From contig QBYK01000007.1 in the NCBI GenBank assembly GCA_003282865.1, forward strand, positions 1-63,418: 63,418 nt of DNA, read 5' to 3'. Numbering within the stretch: the first letter of the stretch is position 1; every line of letters begins with the position of its first letter. Positions 17,882 through 26,171 of the stretch are shown piece after piece. Below the pieces are notes generated by a model. That model worked only from the letters and a program-made list of their open reading frames with translations, searched no databases and had not been told where the DNA came from. Made by a program: the position numbers and the translations under genes. This stretch comes from SAR116 cluster bacterium AG-325-I21. Its GTDB lineage: Bacteria; Pseudomonadota; Alphaproteobacteria; Puniceispirillales; Puniceispirillaceae.

Positions 17882-18754
17882 TTAGCGCCCTTGCTGGGCT
17901 AGCTCTTTAACGTGCCAAGCCATAAGCCTGTTACCGAGAGCGCGCACACAAGCAGAGCTGAAATAACCAATGAAACCGAGAGTGATCATCGCAATCACCA
18001 TGGGCACTGTTACATTATTCATGTATGCATCAACAATCAGGTAGCCTAAACCCAAGTCGCCGGAGACCATTTCGGCAGCAACTAATGAGAACCAAGCAAC
18101 GCCGATAGATATTTGGAGTCCAGTAAAAATGAATGGTAATGCGCCTGGAACAACAACATTTTTAAATACATCCCAGCGGGATGAGCCTAAACACCCGGCA
18201 GCTCTAAAATATTCTTCATCAATTGAGTCGACCCCAAGCATGGCATTAAGTGTAGTGACAAAAAATGATGCCAGAGTTGCGAGGAAAATTACCGGTCCTT
18301 CAAAACCGGGCAGCAGTAAAATGGAGAGTGGCACCCATGCGAGGATGGGAATTGGGCGAAGCAGCTCAATGATGGGAAAGATATAATCCCTAATTGATCT
18401 GGACCATCCCATAAACAGTCCCAAGGGGACTCCAAGACCAGTGGCAATACCAAAAGCGATCAAAATGCGCTTGCAACTTACATAAATGTGATCGTAATAC
18501 TCTTGTGTAAAAATTGAGATACCTTGGAATGGTGTTGTGGAAAACCAATCCTTGGAGATTGCTACCGGTCCCGGCAATTTGGTAAAGCGCCAAATTTGAA
18601 GTCCCTCGCACAGGACCCAGTACGCAAATAGCCATAAAAACACACCGGCGACGGTCAAATAAGGGTCAGGGCCACTAAAATGCTTTTTGGTACGGTATAG
18701 GAATAGATTAAAACCTTCGGGTGCAACCGTATTTGATTCTGCTGTTGAATTCAT
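17882..18754 (-). CDS. Importer permease 1 (TauC/SsuC/NrtB type)
   Basis: A permease of 290 residues with about six hydrophobic segments, LGVPLGLFMGWSRS, LLRPIPILAWVPL, and a coupling loop YFRAAGCLGSSRWDVFKNVV. The end is RLMAWHVKELAQQGR. The ATG at 18754 is preferred over the ORF start at 18805 because GGAG lies 8-11 bases upstream. It lies after the binding-protein gene, separated by a strong hairpin at 18866-18901. With permease 2 it probably forms a heterodimeric channel for an oxyanion or sulfonate. Confidence 0.88.
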   Translation of the reverse strand: MNSTAESNTVAPEGFNLFLYRTKKHFSGPDPYLTVAGVFLWLFAYWVLCEGLQIWRFTKLPGPVAISKDWFSTTPFQGISIFTQEYYDHIYVSCKRILIAFGIATGLGVPLGLFMGWSRSIRDYIFPIIELLRPIPILAWVPLSILLLPGFEGPVIFLATLASFFVTTLNAMLGVDSIDEEYFRAAGCLGSSRWDVFKNVVVPGALPFIFTGLQISIGVAWFSLVAAEMVSGDLGLGYLIVDAYMNNVTVPMVIAMITLGFIGYFSSACVRALGNRLMAWHVKELAQQGR

Positions 18755-18865
18755 TTCTTCGCTCCAGTACCGATACTGTGAATTTGCTCGCCTGTGTGAC
18801 CACAAGGGCGTGTCTCATGCTTAATCTTTAAAACATAATCTAAATGAATGAATGAATGAATTAAT

Positions 18866-18901
18866 AAAACCAAGGCCCATTTTAAGGAGGGCCTTGGTTT
18901 T
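18866..18901 (-). terminator. Hairpin between binding-protein gene and permease gene
   Basis: Perfect 13-base inverted repeat (18866-18878 with 18889-18901) with a 10-base loop. On the minus strand it follows the binding-protein stop and is followed by TTTTATT. In ABC importer operons such hairpins stop most transcripts after the binding protein, making that protein more abundant than the membrane parts. Confidence 0.8.
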
Positions 18902-18914
18902 GTATTTCAACCGG

Positions 18915-20021
18915 TTATTTAGCTACGATGCGTCCAACCGGAGTTTTCAAGCCACGCTTTTCGAGCACGCGCTCCGCAAACTGGCCCATTACGCCTTCTG
19001 GACGAATTTGTGGTGCAGCAGCTGGCTTCTTCTTTAAGCTGTAAAGAAATGCTGTTGCATCGCGAAGCAATGATTTTGCGTCGTCGCTGATTGTGAAATC
19101 GAGCTGCAATTTGGTTGTGCCTGACATCGGTGAGTCGTAAAGACTTGCTTTGAGCACTGACTGATCAATTTTTTCCGTTTGGGCCTCAGCCATTGCTGCA
19201 ATCGCATCTGCGTTACCCGGGTTTGCAACAAACTCTTGAGCATCGAGCTCCGCTTCTAGCCAACCCATAACAGCATCAGGACGCTGTGAGATTAGGTCAT
19301 TTAGCATCACCATGAAAGCACCATCTTGAAGACCAAAATCTTCACCAGATGCGGCGCGACGAGCAATGCCTGACTTTACCATCTTAGTAGCTGTTGGTTC
19401 CCAAATGGCTGCCGCATCTAGCTTTCCAGCGCGGAAGTTAGTCGTGATAACCTCAATGTTCTGATTGAGATATTTGGCTGGCTTAACGCCCGCTGACCTG
19501 AAAGCGGCCTGAGCAAACCTGTCAGTGCAAGCGCCATGAGGGGCTGATGTGATTTTTCCATCCATCCACTTAACTGCTGCAACCCCGTCAGCAAATTTCG
19601 GGGCATCATTTTTTACGAGAAAGATATTGCATTGCTGCTTTGATGTACCAAGTGCAGCAACAATACGAATGTCTGTGCCACCACGCTCTGGTAGATATTT
19701 AAAGGTAGAAGCGATCGCAGGCATGTCACCCATGTAACCAATGTGCTGCTTCTCTCCTGCCATTGCATTCACGATAACTGAGCCCTGAAGTCCAACCTGA
19801 AACTCGGCGGTAGAGCCAGCCGGAAGGTGTTTTTTCCAGAAGCCTTTCCCGTTGTTCACGACACCTGTCCATGACTCAGTGTAGTATGGCTGATAGCCGA
19901 TCACCAAATTTACAGCCTCGCCCCTTTTTCCAAAATCAACGCCAGCGTTGGCGGCTGATGCCCCCATCATGACAGCGCCCATTGCCGCCATCTTGACGGA
20001 TGTTTTCATAATACTACTCAT
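18915..20021 (-). CDS. Periplasmic substrate-binding protein, nitrate/sulfonate/taurine class
   Basis: A 368-residue exported protein of the SsuA/TauA/NMT1 type. The N-terminus is a signal peptide with likely cleavage after ASAANA. Then come IGYQPYYTESW, GSVIVNAMAGEKQHIGYMGD, GKITSAPHGACTDRF and AAIWEPTATKMV, all placed as in the family. The ATG at 20021 has GGGAGGA directly upstream, a very strong ribosome site. It is the first gene of the minus-strand operon and divergent from the Rieske operon. The ligand is probably the oxygenase substrate, which I propose is methanesulfonate; the sequence alone does not prove it. Confidence 0.87.
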   Translation of the reverse strand: MSSIMKTSVKMAAMGAVMMGASAANAGVDFGKRGEAVNLVIGYQPYYTESWTGVVNNGKGFWKKHLPAGSTAEFQVGLQGSVIVNAMAGEKQHIGYMGDMPAIASTFKYLPERGGTDIRIVAALGTSKQQCNIFLVKNDAPKFADGVAAVKWMDGKITSAPHGACTDRFAQAAFRSAGVKPAKYLNQNIEVITTNFRAGKLDAAAIWEPTATKMVKSGIARRAASGEDFGLQDGAFMVMLNDLISQRPDAVMGWLEAELDAQEFVANPGNADAIAAMAEAQTEKIDQSVLKASLYDSPMSGTTKLQLDFTISDDAKSLLRDATAFLYSLKKKPAAAPQIRPEGVMGQFAERVLEKRGLKTPVGRIVAK

Positions 20022-20334
20022 TCTTTCCTCCCAATTGGTTTGGGGCTATTTTGCTGCTAATTTTGTTATCAACACAAGTAAATTCTTACGAGCGTTGTAA
20101 AATTGAGCTATAACCACCAAAATTTTCTTCTTATCTTATCAAGGGCAGTATCGCCGTATTTTGTCTGATACTCCGCGCCCATATTAAAATTTAAATGCGA
20201 TTTTTTGGAACTATCAAGACATTTGATTATTCATATAAACGATCAAGTGATAGTGTGCCGCAATCGAATCAGCGGTTGTCATGAGCAACGCCTAAGATAA
20301 AAATGCAAGGGATGATATTTATTAAGGTGTTCAA
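20022..20334. promoter_or_regulatory. Divergent control region of importer and Rieske operons
   Basis: A 313-base gap between two divergent operons. It contains an inverted repeat ACTATCA at 20210-20216 and TGATAGT at 20248-20254. Inside it, ATCAAG occurs twice (20213-20218 and 20242-20247) with TTTGATTATTCATATAAAC (20222-20240) between. Similar wording, TTTGATT then TATTCACAAAAAC, occurs upstream of the LysR gene at 27164-27187. I infer an operator for the nearby LysR regulator; there is no direct proof. AAGGTG at 20324-20329 is the probable ribosome site of the oxygenase gene. Confidence 0.45.
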
Positions 20335-22725
20335 ATGGATTTTGTAGAAAACAAGCCCAACGGCTCAATCGACAGTGATCATGTGACTATCTCTGAAAAA
20401 GTCGCAGCAAAGGCGTTAGACCAAGCTTTCATTGAGGAACAAAAAAGGATTTTTAAGAATTCTTGGGTTCCCGTGTGCCATGAGTCAGAGCTGCCTGAGC
20501 CATATGATTTTCGTACATCAAGCATCGGTAATGAAAATGTTATTGTCTGCCGAGCGCCAGATGGAAAAATAAACGCGCTCTTGAATGTATGTCCCCACAG
20601 GGGGATGCTTATTGAGCGCCGTCCGCAGGGCAGCTTTCTTGAAGGGCAGGCGTCCGGTAATCCAAAACGAATCACTTGCATGTTTCACGCATGGCAATTT
20701 GATATGAGGGGCAACTGCGTTTACGTTGCGCGCGAAAAAGAGGGCTATCAGGATAGGTTTTGCAAGGATGACGCTGGCCTGAGAAGATTGCGTTGCGAGG
20801 TAAATTTTGGTGGGTTTGTGTGGGTGAATATGAATGATCAGCCAGCCGTGTTCCTGGAGGAATGGGCTGGTGCGGCGTTTTCATCGATTCAATCTCAAAT
20901 TAGTTCTGAGCCGCTTGAGGTGGTTCATTACCACAAAGAAGTTGTCGAAACAGGGTATCAGGAGTTAATGTCTCAGGGCCTATCGTCAATTGATAATGAT
21001 ACTGATGCAACCATTTTTGACTATGGGCATCTCGTGACGACACAAGGCAGCGCAGACAACCAAGATGCAAAAAAGGGTAAATCTTTTCCGTCCCCAAATG
21101 CGGCGTCATGTACAAGCGTTAGGATTTTTCCTGGTTTCGCGTTTAACCTTGATGGACCCACCCTACATGTGTCGACGATTACACCATTAAACGACAAACA
21201 AGTGATGATCGAGCATCGAGGGCTTGCGCCTCAGGCAGATAATAAGGAAGCAAGACACCTTCGGTCAAAATATTATAACGAAAAGTTTGGACCCTTCCGG
21301 CTGCAGGAGCTATCTGAACCTGAACAAAATGAGTTAGACTCGGTTAAGGCGAATAGCTGGTATACTCACTACTACGACGAGTGGTTGCGTTGGATGGATA
21401 AACATCCAAATGGAGAGACACGTATAGTAGATCTGCCAACCTCACGTTCCAAAAACGGTGAAGTTGACGAGCATAGCGGGCTTTCTGGGCCACATATAGT
21501 GGTCGTTGGTGCGAGTCATGCTGGCGTGGCTTTTGTTGACAAGGTCCGAAAAAATGGTTTTGTCGGTCGTCTGACTGTCTTTGACCGTCAGGTCGGTGGG
21601 CCAATGGAGCGACCACCTCTTTCGAAAGGTTTCTTATTGGGCGGTGGGGAGACCGTTGAGTCAAAGTCTTTGTTAAGACAGAAGAAGTGGTACAAAAATA
21701 ATAGGATTAAGCTAAAAACACAGTCTAATGTTGAAACGATTGACACAAAGAAAAAGACCGTAACAGTTAGTAGTGGAGACGTCATAAACTACGACAATTT
21801 GGTAATTGCCAGCGGCGCGATCCCGCGTGAACTGCCTGACACCCAAGGGATGGGTAACGCATTCACATTGCGTCAGCCGTCAGATGCGAATGCGATTCGC
21901 CAGGCCGCAAACAATTCTGACACCGTGGTCATTATTGGTGGTGGCTACATTGGTCTTGAAGTTGCAGCCTCACTGCGAAAAAAAGAAATGACAGTTACCG
22001 TGATAGAAGCTGCCGAGAGAATTTTGGCGAGAGTTGCGAGTAAACCATTAGCGGATCGCTTGACGAAATTGCATGAGGATAATGGGGTTCAAGTGCTCAC
22101 AGGCGTTGGCGTTGATAGCATTAATGCTGAAGCAGGTATTTTTGAGAGTGTCACTCTCACTAGCGGTGAAAAAATTGTTGGAGACATGCTCATCACTGGC
22201 ATTGGTGTTTTTCCCGATAGTACGCTGGCGGCTAGTGCTGGCATCGAAACTCAGCGAAAAGATGGTGGGGCTATTCTTGTGGACGAGGCTATGAGGACAA
22301 GTGAAAAAGACGTATTTGCCGTCGGTGATGTTGCGTTGCGCCGTGACCAACTGTTGGCGATTGAGTCCGTCCATAACGCTCAGGAGACAGCGGCTGTAGC
22401 AGCAGCGGCAGTTACAGGGTCAATAGCGCCAACTATACAAACTCCGTGGTTTTGGTCCGACCAATACGACGTAAAATTGCAATCAGTTGGCGTAGTCCCG
22501 ATTAATGATGACGATGTGTATCAGGTCGCTCGACCTGGTAAACGCGAAGGTGCGGTGTCTTTTTGGAGCTACAGAGGTGATGACTTGGTAGCAGTCGAGG
22601 TTGTAAATGACCCTGCAACATATATGGAGGCTCGGCAGTGCCTTGACACAAAACAATCTCCAGATCCAGAACAGATATCAAACCCGTCTTTCTCACCCAT
22701 AGATAGTGGTGGAGCGAGATCCTAG
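20335..22725 (+). CDS. Rieske-only oxygenase alpha paralogue fused to FAD ferredoxin reductase
   Basis: 796 residues in two parts. Residues 1 to about 370 are a Rieske oxygenase alpha subunit. The cluster ligands are C86, H88, C115, H118, spaced CxH-x26-CxxH; most families have 15-17 residues there, and the long spacer is what I recall for methanesulfonate monooxygenase MsmA. The catalytic half is recognisable (VVHYHKEVVETGY, RIFPGFAFNLDG, KFGPF), but relative to the paralogue at 24990 it has a 16-residue deletion exactly where the two iron-binding His should be, and the late Asp is replaced (FRLQELSEP). Residues about 385-796 are a putidaredoxin-reductase-type domain: FAD fold VVVGASHAG, NAD fold IIGGGYIGLEVAA, and second FAD block VFAVGDVA. 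Inferred job: take electrons from NAD(P)H and present them on a Rieske cluster to a partner subunit. Confidence 0.88.
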   Translation: MDFVENKPNGSIDSDHVTISEKVAAKALDQAFIEEQKRIFKNSWVPVCHESELPEPYDFRTSSIGNENVIVCRAPDGKINALLNVCPHRGMLIERRPQGSFLEGQASGNPKRITCMFHAWQFDMRGNCVYVAREKEGYQDRFCKDDAGLRRLRCEVNFGGFVWVNMNDQPAVFLEEWAGAAFSSIQSQISSEPLEVVHYHKEVVETGYQELMSQGLSSIDNDTDATIFDYGHLVTTQGSADNQDAKKGKSFPSPNAASCTSVRIFPGFAFNLDGPTLHVSTITPLNDKQVMIEHRGLAPQADNKEARHLRSKYYNEKFGPFRLQELSEPEQNELDSVKANSWYTHYYDEWLRWMDKHPNGETRIVDLPTSRSKNGEVDEHSGLSGPHIVVVGASHAGVAFVDKVRKNGFVGRLTVFDRQVGGPMERPPLSKGFLLGGGETVESKSLLRQKKWYKNNRIKLKTQSNVETIDTKKKTVTVSSGDVINYDNLVIASGAIPRELPDTQGMGNAFTLRQPSDANAIRQAANNSDTVVIIGGGYIGLEVAASLRKKEMTVTVIEAAERILARVASKPLADRLTKLHEDNGVQVLTGVGVDSINAEAGIFESVTLTSGEKIVGDMLITGIGVFPDSTLAASAGIETQRKDGGAILVDEAMRTSEKDVFAVGDVALRRDQLLAIESVHNAQETAAVAAAAVTGSIAPTIQTPWFWSDQYDVKLQSVGVVPINDDDVYQVARPGKREGAVSFWSYRGDDLVAVEVVNDPATYMEARQCLDTKQSPDPEQISNPSFSPIDSGGARS

Positions 22726-22809
22726 AGAGGATTTAAATAGTTTTCTTTGACCTGTATGGTCAACAAGCGAACATTTTTGTATGCGCAGGCTTGATACTAA
22801 ATCTCAAAC

Positions 22810-23331
22810 ATGGACTCAGAAAGTAATGATATGGAAAATAATTCTTCAGCAGACATTGAAAGAAAGATTGAGAAAACAATTTATCAGGCTGCACTGGCCC
22901 TAGATAAAAACAACTGGGCTGATTGGTTCAAGCTTTGTGATGACTCATTTTTCTATTCGATAACGTCTTTTAGCCCAGAAATTAGCAAAGATATGACCTA
23001 TTTTAGCGGCGATAAAAAAGAGCTAATTGGCCTCATGGAAATGCTACCTAAGCATAATACCGACCACTCGCCGCTGCATAGGCATACGTCTGTTTATACC
23101 ATAGATGTGTCTGACGATGGTAAAACAGCGGAATCCGTCAGCTCGGTTGTAATCTACCAAAATATGCTCGATGGGATCAACTCTCACTTAGACTCTGGGG
23201 AAAGCAGACTTTTTGTGATTGGAAAGTACCATGACAAATTTTTGATAAACGACGGTGTGCCTAAGTTTATTAACCGCGAAACAAAAATAGATAATAGGCG
23301 CCTTGATAAAGGCTCGCATTGGCCTCTCTAG
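22810..23331 (+). CDS. Rieske oxygenase small (beta) subunit, MsmB-like
   Basis: 173 residues with the SnoaL/NTF2-like look of ring-hydroxylase beta subunits: an N-terminal helix (IYQAALALDKNNWADWFKLC), a His-rich middle (DHSPLHRHTSVY) and the typical end RETKIDNRRLDKGSHWPL. Beta subunits mainly hold the alpha oligomer together. It lies 84 bases after the alpha/reductase gene and 52 before the ferredoxin gene, in the same direction. The presence of a beta subunit supports a true oxygenase rather than two orphan electron carriers. The start at 22810 is followed by a second ATG at 22831. Confidence 0.8.
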   Translation: MDSESNDMENNSSADIERKIEKTIYQAALALDKNNWADWFKLCDDSFFYSITSFSPEISKDMTYFSGDKKELIGLMEMLPKHNTDHSPLHRHTSVYTIDVSDDGKTAESVSSVVIYQNMLDGINSHLDSGESRLFVIGKYHDKFLINDGVPKFINRETKIDNRRLDKGSHWPL

Positions 23332-23383
23332 TTGAAAACTGCGGTGTTTGGACTGAGAATAAATTTGCAAAGAAAGTAAAAAC

Positions 23384-23788
23384 ATGACTTGGACAAAAGT
23401 CTGTGAGAAAAGTGACATACCCGAGGGTTCAATAAAAAAAGTTTGGGCACGGATCGGTGGCGGTATTCCAATTGCTGTTGCTCACCATAAAAGAGGTTTT
23501 GTTGCGATACCTCCAGTTTGTCCTCATCTAGAGGAACCATTAGAAGAGTCTGGCCTAGTAATGGGATGTAAACTCACGTGCACTAAGCACCTATGGTCAT
23601 GGGACTTGGAGACGTTAGAGTTGCAGGACGAAGCAGAATTGCCACTCAAAACGTACGACGTAAAAGTCGAGGGTAGCAACATCATGGTTTATGTTACCGA
23701 ACAACTTGAATACAATTTTGACGAAGATGAAGACATTGATGAAAACACTTTTTTTGACGACGATGATGACGATGATGACGAGTGGTAG
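23384..23788 (+). CDS. Rieske ferredoxin, MsmC-like, with poly-Asp tail
   Basis: 134 residues. Residues 1-110 form a small Rieske ferredoxin with ligands C46, H48, C66, H69 (CPHL and CTKHLW, 17 residues between). It resembles the soluble ferredoxins of toluene monooxygenase (T4moC) and of methanesulfonate monooxygenase (MsmC). The last 25 residues are almost wholly Asp/Glu, ending in eight Asp in a row before EW, coded by GAC/GAT repeats at 23757-23780. It should carry electrons from the FAD domain to the Rieske alpha subunit. The acidic tail is not a usual part of such ferredoxins and may steer docking. Confidence 0.88.
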   Translation: MTWTKVCEKSDIPEGSIKKVWARIGGGIPIAVAHHKRGFVAIPPVCPHLEEPLEESGLVMGCKLTCTKHLWSWDLETLELQDEAELPLKTYDVKVEGSNIMVYVTEQLEYNFDEDEDIDENTFFDDDDDDDDEW

Positions 23789-23941
23789 GCAAAAGCAATC
23801 ATAAGGAATATTTTGACTAAATTTCACAGCAATCGAGATTGTGGCGTAAGGTCAACAAAATGATTTATAAATTTGCTTACTTAAATAATACCAACATTTG
23901 ATAGCGCGCTGAACACTTCAGCCAAAATCTGATGGAACTGA

Positions 23942-24787
23942 TTGAGAGAGAATTTGTTGGACGATTCAAGTCAATGGCCGCCTGTAAACATTTTTGACAC
24001 CAGCCATTTTAGACAAGCAAGAATTGAAGCGCATAACGCTCTATTCTGGATGGCTCGGGGAACTAATAGTTTCTTGGACTCGACGCCGGATAATGGGCAC
24101 TTAAGCTTATTTTGGCACACGGCTTCGGGCAATTTTCGAACGAGATCTTTCGATGGGGATCTTCAAATTGGCCTAAGTTTTCCCGATTTGGAGTTGTATT
24201 TTTGTGAAGGTGGTCAAAAGGTGCCTCACAGCTTTTGGTTGGATGATCGAACACCCGCATTTGCAGAGGCGTGGTATTTAGTTGAATTGCTGCACAGAGA
24301 TCGCGACCAATCTAAATTTTCTACTGACCTGCCTTTTTCCTCACCGTATATGCTAATGGGGGACACTGAAGACCACAACGCTTCGGCTTACAAACCACAG
24401 CTAAATGCTTTGAATGGGTGCGTGTTGAAGGCAAACGAAATATTGCGGAGTGTATCTCATGCAGTTGCTCAGCAACCTCAATTTACAAAATGCCGACAAT
24501 GGATAACATTAGAACCAGAGTCATTTGCTTTAGTTCTCAATGTTGTCGTAGACAACGAGTCAGTCAAATTGCCATTAATCGGAATGTGTCTGGGTGATCA
24601 TTTACGCCCGGCACCGTTTTTCTTTGTAAAAGCTAGTGAAGCGAGAGTTGGATTCAAAACTCATCTACTTGATTACGACCCCAGAACGTTGTTGTCATTA
24701 AAGTCTATTGTTAATGAAAGCATGACTGACGGCGAACTTGTCGAGAATCTTGTTGGTAAGTTTATTGACGCCAATCATCCAAAATAA
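23942..24787 (+). CDS. Conserved-looking protein of unknown function inside the Rieske operon
   Basis: 281 residues that I do not recognise. There is no signal peptide, no clear membrane helix and no Cys cluster. It is rich in aromatic and acidic residues, with blocks such as EAHNALFWMARGTNSF, GHLSLFWHTASGNFRTRSF and LGDHLRPAPFFFVKASEARVG. The start is uncertain: TTG at 23942, or TTG at 23957 with GAGAGA 7 bases before; no in-frame ATG fits. It lies between the ferredoxin gene and the catalytic alpha paralogue, co-directional, so it may be an assembly factor or an extra subunit. That is inference from position only. Confidence 0.7.
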   Translation: MRENLLDDSSQWPPVNIFDTSHFRQARIEAHNALFWMARGTNSFLDSTPDNGHLSLFWHTASGNFRTRSFDGDLQIGLSFPDLELYFCEGGQKVPHSFWLDDRTPAFAEAWYLVELLHRDRDQSKFSTDLPFSSPYMLMGDTEDHNASAYKPQLNALNGCVLKANEILRSVSHAVAQQPQFTKCRQWITLEPESFALVLNVVVDNESVKLPLIGMCLGDHLRPAPFFFVKASEARVGFKTHLLDYDPRTLLSLKSIVNESMTDGELVENLVGKFIDANHPK

Positions 24788-24989
24788 TGTTCGGTGTGGT
24801 GACAAATTTAGGTAGCCAGGCGAAAACTTGCAATGATATTAGATTTTAACTATTAGCCGTTTATTTTTGTTTTCGAAGATCTTCGTTGACATCGGCCTCG
24901 GCAAAGTGGAAAATTCACACCTATTTGGCCATTCAGCCCGCAAGAATATGCACAGAACGGCATCAATTTAATTGCGATGGGAGTGCAAA

Positions 24990-26078
24990 ATGCCACCAAG
25001 AAACCACAAAAATTGGTTAAAAGTTCCAAAGATCGAACATATTTCAAGCGCGTGTTACAACAATCATAGCATCTACGAGCAGGAAATTGAGCACATCTTC
25101 GCGAAAGTGTGGGTCCCTATGTGTCATTTTAGCGAAATGTCCAATGATGGTGACTATCGTTCGACGCAAATTGCTCACCAAAATGTGGTCGCGGTGAACA
25201 CCAAGGGTATTGTCAAAGTGTTTCTCTGCCCGTCGATTGACCGGCCTGCCGGTAACGGGTTCGACACATCCGGATTAAAAGAGTTACACAGCGAACTGAA
25301 ACACGGCGGTATGGTTTGGACGACTCTTGACCCAAACCCAACCCAGAGCGTTGAAGAGTGGACTTGCGGGGCATTTGACTGCATTGCAGATGCCATTGAT
25401 TCCGAAGATATGGAGGTTTTTCATTATCACAAGGCAGTTATCGACACTAATTACAAGTTATGGCATGACACAAATAGTGAATTCTATCATGATTTTATGC
25501 ATTATTTTAACCGAGTGTCTGGGTTCAATGATGAGTATTTCGCGAGAAAAAACATCCCGTTTGATAATGGTCACGTAAACGTAAGTAGCTTCACGGTAAA
25601 CTACGAAGAATATGATGGGTTTGAAGATCGTGGGGAGCTATCCTTTCCAAATTTGCCACCAAACCAGTGGTATATGGTAGATCTTTTCCCGGGGTTTAAC
25701 TTTAACCTTCGCGGTAGTGCTTACAGAAGTGACACTGTCACCCCGCTGGGGCCAAACAAGGTGCTTATTGAGTTTAGGGGCTATGGGCTTAAAAAAGATA
25801 CTCCAGAAGAGCGCCAGACGCGCATAAAACACCACAATTCCATTTGGGGACCATTTGGCCGTAACCTCCATGAGGATTTGATTGGCGTTGCGGGCCAAGG
25901 GACTACAATGCGAGAAGGCACAGAAGCTCGGAATATCTTGCATGGTCGGCATGAAAATTCAACGATACATGACGAAGTTGGCATGAGACACTATTATGAA
26001 GCTTGGGGAAAATTCCTCGGGGTGTCGCCGGCTAATCCTCTCGGTCTGGCGACTGACGATATGATCGCTGCTGAGTGA
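24990..26078 (+). CDS. Catalytic-only Rieske oxygenase alpha paralogue lacking its Rieske centre
   Basis: 362 residues, clearly a paralogue of the alpha part of the 20335 gene (shared WVP-C-H, EVFHYHKAV, DLFPGFNFNLRG, IWGPFG). The Rieske ligands are gone: C80 survives, but the following His is Ser (CPS), and about 46 residues covering the second CxxH are deleted. The iron site is kept: E164, H167 and H171 in SEFYHDFMHYF, and D296 in GRNLHEDLIG, which fit the 2-His-1-carboxylate triad. The ATG at 24990 has GGGAG 8 bases upstream, so it is chosen over the TTG at 24972. Inferred job: bind substrate and oxygen, and receive electrons from the Rieske cluster of the other paralogue. A strong terminator follows. 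Confidence 0.88.
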   Translation: MPPRNHKNWLKVPKIEHISSACYNNHSIYEQEIEHIFAKVWVPMCHFSEMSNDGDYRSTQIAHQNVVAVNTKGIVKVFLCPSIDRPAGNGFDTSGLKELHSELKHGGMVWTTLDPNPTQSVEEWTCGAFDCIADAIDSEDMEVFHYHKAVIDTNYKLWHDTNSEFYHDFMHYFNRVSGFNDEYFARKNIPFDNGHVNVSSFTVNYEEYDGFEDRGELSFPNLPPNQWYMVDLFPGFNFNLRGSAYRSDTVTPLGPNKVLIEFRGYGLKKDTPEERQTRIKHHNSIWGPFGRNLHEDLIGVAGQGTTMREGTEARNILHGRHENSTIHDEVGMRHYYEAWGKFLGVSPANPLGLATDDMIAAE

Positions 26079-26101
26079 CAGTAAATTAGGCATGTATTAA
26101 C

Positions 26102-26136
26102 AAAGGGCAAACATAATCTTATGTTTGCCCTTTTTA
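26102..26136 (+). terminator. Rho-independent terminator of the Rieske operon
   Basis: Perfect 15-base inverted repeat, 26102-26116 with 26119-26133, GC-rich at the base (AAAGGGC) and followed by a T-rich run. It lies 24 bases after the alpha-paralogue stop and before the convergent LysR gene, and can act in both directions. Confidence 0.9.
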
Positions 26137-26171
26137 TTTGTCATGGGTCCGACGGTGAGGTTGATCAGGTG

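Noticed and set aside
24990-26078. The catalytic alpha paralogue as a simple pseudogene
   Set aside because: The frame is complete, the iron ligands are kept, it has a good ribosome site and a strong terminator, and the deletion is clean and in frame.
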